Shown here: in pieces, positions 25,761 to 34,222 of the stretch
Layout: every line of letters begins with the position of its first letter
Position numbering within the stretch: position 1 is the stretch's first letter
Origin: JADKFD01 sp050250665
Lineage (GTDB): Bacteria; Pseudomonadota; Gammaproteobacteria; Xanthomonadales; SZUA-5
DNA: 64,000 nt
Direction: 5' to 3'
Assembly: GCA_050250665.1 (NCBI GenBank)
Contig: JBFWOF010000023.1
Span: 30,557 to 94,556, forward strand
Notes under the pieces: generated by a model
What the model was told of the DNA's origin: nothing
The model's database searches: none
What the model saw: only the letters and a program-made list of their open reading frames with translations
Position numbers and translations under genes: made by a program

Positions 25761-25995
25761 AACGTCAGATTGGCGGCCTGCCCTTCGCCCCCTCGCATGA
25801 TTCGGACGGCGCACGGACTGCGGGTGGTCCCGGGCACCGTCTCGCCGACGCTTCGCAGCTGATTGCCGATCGACTTGCGCCGCGGCCGCCGACAGCGCCA
25901 GCCTTGGCGCATGGTCCGGTGGTTGACAAAACATGCGAGGAACGATGTTTCGTCCTGTTACAATCTTGATCCTGCCCAGGCTGGAGGCCTCGGGA

Positions 25996-28353
25996 GTGTC
26001 GCAAATCCACAGACATCGAGTAGCGATCCTGCTGGCGCTGTCCAGCATGATGTCTGTCGCCGGGCTCCACGCCGAAGACTTGCTGATCCCGACCCTGGCG
26101 CTCAATCAGCCTCAGCGCTCGGCGGTGGACGGCACCGGCGTCTGGCGCGTGGAGTTGAGTGTGGGCCGGCGCGTTTCATTGTTGATCGACGCCCAGACCC
26201 TTCTGGATCGGAGTGCCGTGGTCGGTGAGTTCCCGAGGGACTACCTGCCGACTCAGCTCTATCCCGACGGTCTCAGCGATGGCCCACTGACCGGCCTGGC
26301 CGGCGGCGGCAGCGCCGGGTTCGAGTCGCCCCAGCAGTATGTGGTCCGCGATGCTGCAGGAGGACTTCGGTGGCAACGCAGGGCTCTGGCTGCGGCAACG
26401 CGGGGCGATGGCTCCGGGGCCGTGGTTCTGGCACAAGGCGACCATCTGGACTATTGCGATATCGACGCCAACGGCAGCGAACTTGGCTGCACATCCCTCG
26501 GTGAATTCCCCTACGCCTATGCCGCGGACATCGCGCTTGACGCGCGTGGCGGCGCCCTTGTCGTCTGGCAGGCAAGCGTATGGTGGCCGCCCTCAGGCTT
26601 GGAAAACCGCCCGCGGCTGCTCGGTACCCGACTCGGTCCGGGGCGACGGCTGCGCTGGCATCGGACGCTCGGCGAAACCTTGTTTTACGCAGGCAGTCTG
26701 TCGCTGCTTGACGATGATGCCCTGGTGGCCTTCCATGGCCGCCACGGCGCCGAGATCCAGCGCCTTTCCGGCAGCGACGGGCATCTGATCTGGCGGCGCC
26801 TGCCGCAGCCACCCAAGGCCGGCCAAGGCCCCAGCTGGCAGGCTGATGCCGAGGGTATCTGGCTGCTCTGGTCGACCCGCGGCGGCAGTACCGATATCGA
26901 GCGCATCGACGGCAACGGCGAAACCCGCGTGCGAGCGCCGGCTCCAGGCGCACAATTTCCCTCAATGGCGGTGTTTCCGGGCAGGGGCCTGGCGATCTGG
27001 GGGGCACTGACCGACATTGGTCGCACCCCGCGCGGCTCTGATCTGGCCTGGTACGACTGGTCTGGCGAGCTGCGCTGGAGACTCCAGACCAGTGACGAGC
27101 TACGCATCGCCACGGTCAATCTGGGCCCGCGCCATCTGCTGCTCGGACTACGCCAAGGCCGCGACACCCCGTCGACGGTTTTGCAGCAAAGGTCCATCGA
27201 AACCGGTGCGCTGCAACGTAGCCGCGTCATCGACAGACTGCCGCTACCGGCTCTGAATTGGGATGCACCCTTGTCGATCGGCCAGGAGATCTGGGTCTTG
27301 GCGCGGAGCAGACAGTCGCTGGCGCGACCCGACCCGGTATTGGTGCGAGCCACGCCGGATGGCGTCCGTTATCAACCGATCGAGGCCGATTCCCCGGTGT
27401 GCTGCCTGCAGGCGGTCGCCGGCAGTAGGCATACGGCGGCAGTTGTGCTGGAGACCTCCCCTGGCGCCGTTCGAGTGCTGGATCACCAGGGGCATTTGCG
27501 ATGGCGCATCGACACCGCAAGCGTCGGCCGCAGCGGTCAACTCGCGGCGATAGACGATGACCGCCTGCAGGGGCTATTGCTCCGATCGGCCGGTGTGGAA
27601 CGCCTGCGCTGGGATGACCGCAGCGGTGTACTGCTCGACCGACAGCTGCTGCCCGAAGTATCCGTCTGGTCCCTGCTTCCTCACATTCTGCAGCAGCGCG
27701 ATGGCAGCGCGGTGCTGGCGCTGGACGCCGTGGTTCTGCACTTGGATTCCGATGGCCGGGTCAGCGACAGCGGGCGCTTGCCCACGTCCGAGTGCACGCG
27801 GTGGTTCTCCCATGCCGGCGCCCTGGCCCAAGGCATGCTGCTGCAGCGAGATGGCTGGTGCGTGCCAAACGACGACACACCCTTGCTGGCATGGATCAAT
27901 TCTGTGGGCCGAATTGCCTGGGTGTCGGTTCCGACCCGAACCATTCGAGCTTTGCAGAACTTGGGCGTCGATGACTACGCCTTGAGCTACTCCGATGCCG
28001 GCACAACGCTCGCGCAACTGCATCTCGATAGTGAAACGGTGCTGGCGGACCATCCGATTCCGGTCGGCTATGTGCCGGTCGATATGGCCACCCATGGGAC
28101 CAAGCTGATCGTCTTGGCCAGGGTCCGCCAGTCGTCACCAACCGGCGGGCTGCTGCAGCCGCATGCACTGCTGGAATTCAACCCAGACCAACGCAGCTGG
28201 CGTGTACTCGAACAGTCCCTGCCAGCCGGCCATTCGGGCTTCATCCGGGCCGCAGGCGAGCAACTTTATGTGTGGTTGTCGCTCAACGAGCAAAGCGCTC
28301 AGAGCGGCGGGCGCGCCGCCATCATTCGAGTCTTGCCGCAGACATCGGACTAA
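25996..28353 (+). CDS. Large exported protein with PQQ/quinoprotein-like beta-propeller character, unknown function
   Basis: 785 residues. GTG 25996 is chosen because GGAGG lies eight bases upstream and it opens a textbook signal peptide ('MSQIHRHRVAILLALSSMMSVAGLHA'); earlier ATGs at 25933 and 25945 give an odd extension. The mature part is a long all-beta protein with repeated 'D..G.L.W' units ('LSGSDGHLIWRRL', 'YDWSGELRWRLQT', 'LDHQGHLRWRIDT', 'VERLRWDDRSGVLL'), typical of eight-bladed quinoprotein-like propellers. No PQQ-binding or catalytic residues stand out, so a scaffold or surface role is more likely. It is not obviously part of an operon. Confidence 0.78.
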   Translation: MSQIHRHRVAILLALSSMMSVAGLHAEDLLIPTLALNQPQRSAVDGTGVWRVELSVGRRVSLLIDAQTLLDRSAVVGEFPRDYLPTQLYPDGLSDGPLTGLAGGGSAGFESPQQYVVRDAAGGLRWQRRALAAATRGDGSGAVVLAQGDHLDYCDIDANGSELGCTSLGEFPYAYAADIALDARGGALVVWQASVWWPPSGLENRPRLLGTRLGPGRRLRWHRTLGETLFYAGSLSLLDDDALVAFHGRHGAEIQRLSGSDGHLIWRRLPQPPKAGQGPSWQADAEGIWLLWSTRGGSTDIERIDGNGETRVRAPAPGAQFPSMAVFPGRGLAIWGALTDIGRTPRGSDLAWYDWSGELRWRLQTSDELRIATVNLGPRHLLLGLRQGRDTPSTVLQQRSIETGALQRSRVIDRLPLPALNWDAPLSIGQEIWVLARSRQSLARPDPVLVRATPDGVRYQPIEADSPVCCLQAVAGSRHTAAVVLETSPGAVRVLDHQGHLRWRIDTASVGRSGQLAAIDDDRLQGLLLRSAGVERLRWDDRSGVLLDRQLLPEVSVWSLLPHILQQRDGSAVLALDAVVLHLDSDGRVSDSGRLPTSECTRWFSHAGALAQGMLLQRDGWCVPNDDTPLLAWINSVGRIAWVSVPTRTIRALQNLGVDDYALSYSDAGTTLAQLHLDSETVLADHPIPVGYVPVDMATHGTKLIVLARVRQSSPTGGLLQPHALLEFNPDQRSWRVLEQSLPAGHSGFIRAAGEQLYVWLSLNEQSAQSGGRAAIIRVLPQTSD

Positions 28354-28355
28354 GC

Positions 28356-28396
28356 CGGGGGGCCGCGCTGGCGCGCGTCCCTCCTCAAACCGCGCC
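28356..28396. repeat. Partial RAYT-linked REP copy at the end of the LysR gene
   Basis: GGCCGCGCTGGCGCGCGTCC followed by CTCCTCAAACCGCGCCC is the inverse of the GAGGAGGGACGCGCGCCTGC part of the REP unit. The stop codon of the LysR-family reading frame (28385-28387) lies inside it, so the C-terminus of that protein was shaped by the repeat's insertion. Confidence 0.65.
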
Positions 28397-29339
28397 CTTC
28401 GATGGACTTGCTGCATGGACATCAGCTCCGCTTCGCGTCGGTGCCAGCGTCGGATGGGCGGCGAACTCGGCCACCAGAAAGTCCATGACCACACGAACCT
28501 TGGGCGCCAGGTATCGGCGTGAGGAATAGACCGCAGTGATCGCCATGGGCTCGGGCTCGAAGGCTTCGAGGATACGCTCCAGTCCGGCAGCCTCAAGGGT
28601 ATCGCTGAAATGCCAGGTGGGCAGGATGCCTATGCCCCACCCCGGCCACGGCGGCGCGCACCGCCTCCGAATTGTTGCTGCGCAGACGCCCGCTCACCCT
28701 CACCGCGACGGCGCCATCGGGGCTGGCGAACTGCCAGAGCTCTGGCGTGCTCAGGCTGCTGAAGAGCACACACTCGTGAGCGCCGAGTTCCTGCGGGTGT
28801 TGCGGCCGGCCGCGTCTGGCCAGATAGGCCGGCGCAGCCAGCGTGATCCGCTGGGTGGTACCTATGGGCCGGGCAATCAGCTGCTCATCGGCCACTTCGC
28901 CGATGCGGATGGCCAGATCGATGCCCTCTTCCACCAGATCGACCTTGGCCTCTCCCATCACCAGATCCACCGCCAGCTCGGGATACTGGGTCAACAATTT
29001 CGGCATCAACGGTGCCAGGTGCATGCGTCCAAAGACCACCGGGCAGGCCAGACGCAGCACGCCTCTGGGCGCCGACTTGCCCTTGCCGACCACGCCCTCG
29101 GCGTCGTCCACCGCAGCCAGCACGCGCAGCGCCTGGGCATAGAAGGCGCGACCGTCCTCGGTCACCGACAGCGCCCGCGTGCTCCGCTGCAGCAACAGCG
29201 TGCCCAGATGCCGTTCCAGCGCGGCCACCTGGCGCGAAATGCTGGGTTGGCTGGTCTGCAATTCGGCTGCGACGGCGCTGAATGAACCGGTCTCCACGAC
29301 CCGGACATAGCTTCGATACCAGTTCAGCACGTCTGCCAT
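28385..29339 (-). pseudogene. LysR-family regulator interrupted by a frameshift
   Basis: The N-terminal 235 residues read normally: winged-helix 'MADVLNWYRSYVRVVETGSF' and 'TSQPSISRQVAALERHLG', then the effector domain ('LRLACPVVFGRMHLAPLMPK'). Near 28635-28643, in the C-rich run CCCCACCCC, the frame breaks: the annotated frame reads 14 nonsense residues and stops at 28593, while the other frame continues with the expected 'GWGIGILPTWHFSDTLEAAG', 'ERILEAFEPEPMAITAVYSS' and 'YLAPKVRVVMDFLVAEFA' to a stop at 28385-28387. A gene of normal LysR length (about 318 codons) therefore has one indel, either a real mutation or a sequencing error in a homopolymer. If real, regulation is lost. Confidence 0.85.
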
Positions 29340-29488
29340 GCCGGATCAGGCCTTATCCAGAACCCCAAGTGGCGTCGATTTTGCAACATTCATACGGTTG
29401 ATGCATGAACCCTAGGCGTTCTATCCGGGTTATCAAACATCTGGCGCATACCGATACTGCAACTCATCGCCATTCACTGGAGTTGTCC

Positions 29489-29851
29489 GTGTCCATGAAC
29501 TCAGCTTCTCACGCGATGCGTACCGCACTGATCATTGCGGTCGGCATCATCATGGCTTCCACGGCAGCAACCCTGGTCACACCCAGCGCTGTGGCCGCAT
29601 TGCTGTGCAGCGCCCTGCTGCTCGCCTTCGTCGTGCTCGCCCAGGAGCTGAATCGCCAGCCCGGCCAGACCGACTCACGCCGCCCGGGCCTGGCTTTGAT
29701 CGCCGTGCTGGCTTTGAGCAGTCTGATCATCGCTTTGGTCAATCCTTCGGCGATGCCGCGCCTGCTACCGATGCTGGGTGTTGCTGGCTGGCTGGCGCTC
29801 CTGCCACGCCGCGGCCAAAGCCCCAAGCCTGACGAGACGGTGCCATGCTGA
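29489..29851 (+). CDS. Small hypothetical membrane protein
   Basis: 120 residues from GTG 29489, which has GGAG six bases upstream; ATG 29495 is a close alternative, and an earlier ATG at 29405 lacks support. Four hydrophobic segments: 'TALIIAVGIIMASTAATLV', 'SAVAALLCSALLLAFVVLA', 'PGLALIAVLALSSLIIALV' and 'MPRLLPMLGVAGWLALLP'. No motif is recognised. The stop overlaps the start of the rhodanese gene by 7 bp, so translation is coupled, and the pair may form a small membrane-linked sulfur or redox module. Function unknown. Confidence 0.7.
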   Translation: MSMNSASHAMRTALIIAVGIIMASTAATLVTPSAVAALLCSALLLAFVVLAQELNRQPGQTDSRRPGLALIAVLALSSLIIALVNPSAMPRLLPMLGVAGWLALLPRRGQSPKPDETVPC

Positions 29852-30216
29852 AATCGGTGCTGGGCTATGAGCTGTTGTCGCCGGCAGCCCTGAACAAGCT
29901 GCGCAGCGACCCGGCGGTGGTGATCTTCGATGCCAATGCCAAACACAGCTGGCTGCTCGCGCGGGTTCCGGGCGCACGGCATCTGGACACACTGGACTTT
30001 GGCGCGGCGCAGTTGCCCGCGGACCGGAGCACTACATTGGTCTTCTATTGCTCGAACTTCTTCTGCAGCAAGGCGCCCAAGGCGGCGCGCCGGGCCCGGG
30101 CCATGGGTTTCGAGCGTGTGCAGGTGCTCGCCACCGGCATCGCGGGATGGATTGCCGCCGGACTACCGGTGGAACAGGGTGTGCAGGCACAGAGCGGCGA
30201 CGCCATCCCTGCCTGA
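29845..30216 (+). CDS. Rhodanese-like domain protein
   Basis: 123 residues, a single rhodanese domain. 'VVIFDANAKHSWLLARVPGARHLDTLDF' is the classical D-x-N...H...PGA motif, and the active-site loop 'LVFYCSNFFCSKAP' has Cys69, the probable persulfide carrier, plus Cys74. 'GFERVQVLATGIAGWIAAGLPVE' is the conserved C-terminal helix. It transfers sulfane sulfur or works in sulfide and cyanide handling; the acceptor is unknown. It overlaps the preceding small membrane-protein gene, and the next gene, a PhyH-type dioxygenase, starts 57 bp downstream. Confidence 0.9.
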   Translation: MLKSVLGYELLSPAALNKLRSDPAVVIFDANAKHSWLLARVPGARHLDTLDFGAAQLPADRSTTLVFYCSNFFCSKAPKAARRARAMGFERVQVLATGIAGWIAAGLPVEQGVQAQSGDAIPA

Positions 30217-30273
30217 GAATTGCTCCCCGCTTGGCCGATCCGTTATCGTCGGTGCGGAGCGGGGGGAAGCAAG

Positions 30274-31116
30274 ATGCTGAGTCAGCAGCAGAAGCAGGAC
30301 TACGAGCAGACGGGCTACGTGGTGCTGGAGGATTTCAAGTCAGCCGCGGAGATCGCTGCGGTGCGCGAACGCGCCCAGCATTACATCGACCAGTTCGATC
30401 CCCGATCGACCCGCAGCGTCTTCACCACACGCGATCAGGCGCTGGCGACCGATCACTATTTTCTCGACTCGGCCGATCAGATCCGCTGTTTCTTCGAGGA
30501 AGAGGCCTTCACCGAGGACGGCCAGCTGCGCCAGCCCAAACATCTCTCGATCAACAAGATCGCGCATGCCATGCACGATCTGGATCCGGTCTTCGACGAG
30601 TTCTCGCGCGGTCCGGCGCTGGCAGCGGTGGCCGAGGATCTGGGCCTGAATCAGCCGCTGCTGTGGCAATCGATGTACATCTTCAAGCAGCCCGGCATCG
30701 GCGGCGAAGTGGGCTGGCACCAGGATGCCACTTTCCTGCACACCGATCCGATCAGCGTGACGACGTTCTGGTTCGCGCTGGAAGATGCCACCCTCGACAA
30801 CGGCTGTCTGTGGGTGGAGCCCGGCGGCCACCGCGGGCCGCTGCGCGAGATGTTTGTCCGTGAAGGCAATCAGGTCAGCAAGCAGCGTCTGGACCCGACG
30901 CCCTGGCCCGGCACCGAACGCGCCAAGCCGCTGCCGGTGCGCGCCGGCACCCTGGTCTGCTTTCACGGCCTGCTGCCGCACTACAGCGCGCCGAACCGCT
31001 CCGCGCGCTCGCGGCACGCCTATTCCTTGCATGTCACCGATGCGAACACCCGCTACTCGGCCAGCAACTGGCTGCAGCGCAGCCCCGAAGGACCGCCGCT
31101 GCGCGGCTTTCGATAG
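30274..31116 (+). CDS. Phytanoyl-CoA dioxygenase (PhyH) family Fe(II)/2-oxoglutarate oxygenase
   Basis: 280 residues from ATG 30274, preceded by GGGGGG; the frame runs on upstream without coding character. Iron ligands are visible: 'VGWHQDATFLHTDP' gives His149 and Asp151, and 'CFHGLLPHYSAPNRSARSRHAY' gives the distal His236 and the Arg that binds 2-oxoglutarate. 'TTFWFALEDATLDNGCLWVEPGGHRG' is the core strand of PhyH proteins. It hydroxylates an unknown small molecule or lipid-derived substrate in the cytoplasm. The gene lies after the rhodanese gene on the same strand and ends directly before the repeat array. Confidence 0.9.
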   Translation: MLSQQQKQDYEQTGYVVLEDFKSAAEIAAVRERAQHYIDQFDPRSTRSVFTTRDQALATDHYFLDSADQIRCFFEEEAFTEDGQLRQPKHLSINKIAHAMHDLDPVFDEFSRGPALAAVAEDLGLNQPLLWQSMYIFKQPGIGGEVGWHQDATFLHTDPISVTTFWFALEDATLDNGCLWVEPGGHRGPLREMFVREGNQVSKQRLDPTPWPGTERAKPLPVRAGTLVCFHGLLPHYSAPNRSARSRHAYSLHVTDANTRYSASNWLQRSPEGPPLRGFR

Positions 31117-31134
31117 GCCAACGGCAACCAGGCC

Positions 31135-32825
31135 TGTGGGAGCGGATTCATCCGCGACCGGCCATACCGGGGACTCTCCAAGGGGACCCTGAAAAAGAGC
31201 GGGACGCGAAGGACGCGAAGGAAAAGCAGAAAGGACACGAAGAAGAGCTATTCAGGGATGGCGCCCGGTGTGAGATCCGTTCTGCGCTGGGGGCGCGCTT
31301 GTTCGCGCAGCAGTGAATTGGAAGTAGGTCACGTTGACCCGAAGGGTCTACGTGACGGCTGCGTCTGGCCGAAGAGCGTTCGCGGGCAGAGCCCGCTCCC
31401 ACCGTGCCCCCTGTGGGAGCGGATTCATCCGCGACCGGTCATGCCGGGGACTCTCCAAGGGGACCCTGAAAAAGAGCGGGACGCGAAGGAAAAGCAGAAA
31501 GGACACGAAGGAGAGTCGATTCAGGGATGGCGCCGGGTGTGAGATCCGTTCTGCGCTGGGGCGCACTTGTTCGCGAAGCAGAGAATTGGAAGTAGGTCAC
31601 GTTGACCCGAAGGGTCTACGTGACGGCTGTGCCAGTTTCGCGGGCCGCGCCGCGACCAATGTGGCCTGTATCAAGCACAACAGTCTTCCTTGCTCTTCTT
31701 GCTGCTTTTCCTTCGCGTCCTTCGCGTCCAGCTTCTGGCCTGTTACTGGCCGAAGAGCGTTCGCGGGCAGAGCCCGCTCCCACCGTGCCCCCTGTGGGAG
31801 CGGATTCATCCGCGACCGGCCATACCGGGGACTCTCCAAGGGGACCCTGAAAAAGAGCGGGACGCGAAGGACGCGAAGGAAAAGCAGAAAGGACACGAAG
31901 AAGAGCCGATTCAGGGATGGCTCCGGGTGTGAGATCCGTTCTGCGCTGGCGGCGCGCTTGTTCGCGCAACAGGGATCTGGAAGTAGGTCACGTTGACCCG
32001 AAGGGTCTACGTGAGAGCTTTGCAAGCCACTCAGGCCGCGCCGTGGCCAATGCGGCCTGTAACAGGCGCAATTATCTTCCTGGACCTTCTTGCTGCTTTT
32101 CCTTCGCGTCCTTCGCGTCCAGCTTCTGGCCTGTTAATGGCCGAAGAGCGTTCGCGGGCAGAGCCCGCTCCCACAGTGAGCCAACCCCTGTGGGAGCGGA
32201 TTCATCCGCGACCGGCCATGCCGGGGACTCTCCAAGAGGACCCTGAAAAAGAGCGGGACGCGAAGGACGCGAAGGAAAAGCAGAAAGGACACGAAGAAGA
32301 GCCGATTCAGGGATGGCTCCGGGTGTGAGATCCGTTCTGCGCTGGCGGCGCGCTTGTTCGCGCAACAGGGATCTGGAAGTAGGTCACGTTGACCCGAAGG
32401 GTCTACGTGAGAGCTTTGCAAGCCACTCAGGCCGCGCCGTGGCCAATGCGGCCTGTAACAGGCGCAATTATCTTCCTGGACCTTCTTGCTGCTTTTCCTT
32501 CGCGTCCTTCGCGTCCAGCTTCTGGCCTGTTACTGGCCGAAGAGCGTTCGCGGGCAGAGCCCGCTCCCACCGTGCCCCCTGTGGGAGCGGATTCATCCGC
32601 GACCGGTCATGCCGGGGACTCTCCAAGAGGACCCTGAAAAAGAGCGGGACGCGAAGGACGCGAAGGAAAAGCAGAAAGGACACGAAGAAGAGTCGATTCA
32701 GGGATGGCGCCGGGTGTGAGATCCGTTTTGCACTGGGGGCGCGCTTGTTCGCGCGACAGGGATCTGGAAGTAGGTCACGTTGACCCGAAGGGTCTACGTG
32801 ACGGCTGTGCCAGTTTCGCGGGCCG
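31135..32825. repeat. Five-copy long repeat array (units of 277-396 bp)
   Basis: Between the PhyH and FAD-monooxygenase genes lies about 1.7 kb without a convincing gene. Five direct copies begin at 31135, 31412, 31793, 32189 and 32580, giving distances of 277, 381, 396 and 391. Each unit has the palindrome GTGGGAGCGGATTCATCCGC, then a GGACGCGAAGGACGCGAAGG stretch, GATTCAGGGATGG, GTGTGAGATCCGTT, GCGCGCTTGTTCGCGC and the stem-loop GTCACGTTGACCC-GAA-GGGTCTACGTGAC. Units 2 to 4 also carry the inverse CCTTCGCGTCCTTCGCGTCC further on, so a long hairpin between the two is possible. Copies 3 to 5 are nearly identical. Unit 1 is shorter by about 100 bp. Confidence 0.9.
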
Positions 32826-32835
32826 CGACGCGGCC

Positions 32836-34044
32836 CTACCAGCGCAGACGCCCGAACCAACCGCGCTTGATCCCGGTCAGTATTTTCAGCGATTCGCTCC
32901 TCGAGAACGGCAATCGACTCAGCGGCAGGAACAGCAGATCACGCCACCACGCCAGTGTGTCCAGATCGGACTGGAACAAGGGCGTCAGCCAACGGCTCAG
33001 AAACTGATAGATACGCAGATGGGCGGCGCGCTCGCTGGCGTAGGCCGCGAGCGCGTCGGCCAATGCGGCGTGGCGATCCAGCGACTGCGCCAGAGAGCGC
33101 GCGTCGAGCAGTGCCATGTTCACGCCCTGCCCCAACTGCGGACTCATGCCGTGAGCAGCGTCGCCGATGAACACCACGTGCTCACGGAAGGGCTGTCGCA
33201 GCACCACATCGCGGTAGCTGGCCGCGCGCCAGGCACTGCGGTCAGTCATGTCGCCCAGCAGCGCGCCAGCCTGTGGCCAGAGCGCAGAGAAGGCGCTGCG
33301 GAGCGAATCGATGCTGGCCGCGCACTCAGCCTGGAGCGCCTCCGTGCGTACGCTCCAGAACAGGCTCACACGCGCATCGGCCTGCGTTTCGGCTGGCAAT
33401 TGCCCCACCGGCAATACACCGATCATCTCGCGCGCACGGCGATAGCGTTGTTGCAGCTGACCGGCATGGCGTGCGGATGGATCGGGCGCCAGGCACCAGA
33501 TGGCACCCCAGGGATACAGGGCATCGCGCAGCACATCGATGCCCGACAGCTGGCGCAGTTTCGAATGGGCACCGTTGGCGACGACGATCAGATCGAAAGG
33601 ACCGTGGACTTGACCTGCCGAATCCTGGAGCAGGCCGGCAACGGCATCCACCGAATCAATGGCGATTCCGCATTGCACCAGCGCCGCGCCGACATCGGCC
33701 TGGCGCAGCAATTCGAATAGCGCACCGCGCTGCATGCCCAATCCGTGCCAGTCGGGATCGAGTTCGGCGTACTGCATGTCCATGACCCGCCGGCCGCGTT
33801 CGTTCTCGCCGTAGAGGCGCTCGACCCGGGCGCCGCAGGCTCGCGCCGACTGACCTAGTCCCAGCTCGTCCAGCACCGAAAGGCCGGTGGGCTGCAACAG
33901 GAAGCCGGCGCCGACGGGCTGCAATTCCGGTGCTTGTTCAAAATGCCTGATGCGGTGTCCGGCGGCTTGCAGATACAGGCTTGCTGCCTGTCCAGCGGTG
34001 CCGTAGCCAATGATGGCGATGGTGCGTTTGGGGGCGTTGCTCAT
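32836..34044 (-). CDS. FAD-dependent monooxygenase of the p-hydroxybenzoate-hydroxylase fold
   Basis: 402 residues from ATG 34044, which opens the Rossmann start 'RTIAIIGYGTAGQAASLYLQAAG' (GxGxxG). A late 'HVVFIGDAAHGMSPQLGQGVNMALLDA' (about residue 290) is the second FAD motif (GD) of the family, and 'DLIVVANGAHSKLR' is the DG-type motif. These together place it in the class A flavin monooxygenases, which hydroxylate aromatics or tailor quinones and polyketides. Substrate unknown; no partner gene is adjacent. It is divergent from the amidohydrolase gene. The last residues are basic and tryptophan-rich ('RGWFGRLRW'). Confidence 0.92.
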   Translation of the reverse strand: MSNAPKRTIAIIGYGTAGQAASLYLQAAGHRIRHFEQAPELQPVGAGFLLQPTGLSVLDELGLGQSARACGARVERLYGENERGRRVMDMQYAELDPDWHGLGMQRGALFELLRQADVGAALVQCGIAIDSVDAVAGLLQDSAGQVHGPFDLIVVANGAHSKLRQLSGIDVLRDALYPWGAIWCLAPDPSARHAGQLQQRYRRAREMIGVLPVGQLPAETQADARVSLFWSVRTEALQAECAASIDSLRSAFSALWPQAGALLGDMTDRSAWRAASYRDVVLRQPFREHVVFIGDAAHGMSPQLGQGVNMALLDARSLAQSLDRHAALADALAAYASERAAHLRIYQFLSRWLTPLFQSDLDTLAWWRDLLFLPLSRLPFSRSESLKILTGIKRGWFGRLRW

Positions 34045-34222
34045 CGGTCCATGATAGTGACCAGACTGGCGAAGAGGGCCGGCGTTGCCGGCTTGAGTCA
34101 CAGGAAGGTTTTGCCAGTGCAGCCGCCTGCCGTGCGGTCGATCGCCGGTGCAATTGGCTACTTGCACCGCTGCCGCGCCGATCCCAGAGTTGGCGGCTTC
34201 GTACCGTCAGAGATAAACACGA

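Noticed and set aside
31258..32783. Several overlapping open frames in the repeat array
   Set aside because: They read the same repeat unit in each copy and on both strands, have no ribosome sites or domain resemblance, and consist of palindromic DNA.
31135..32825. CRISPR-like appearance of regularly spaced repeats
   Set aside because: Units are about 280-400 bp, repeats are much longer than CRISPR repeats, the intervening sequence is also repeated, and no cas gene is near.
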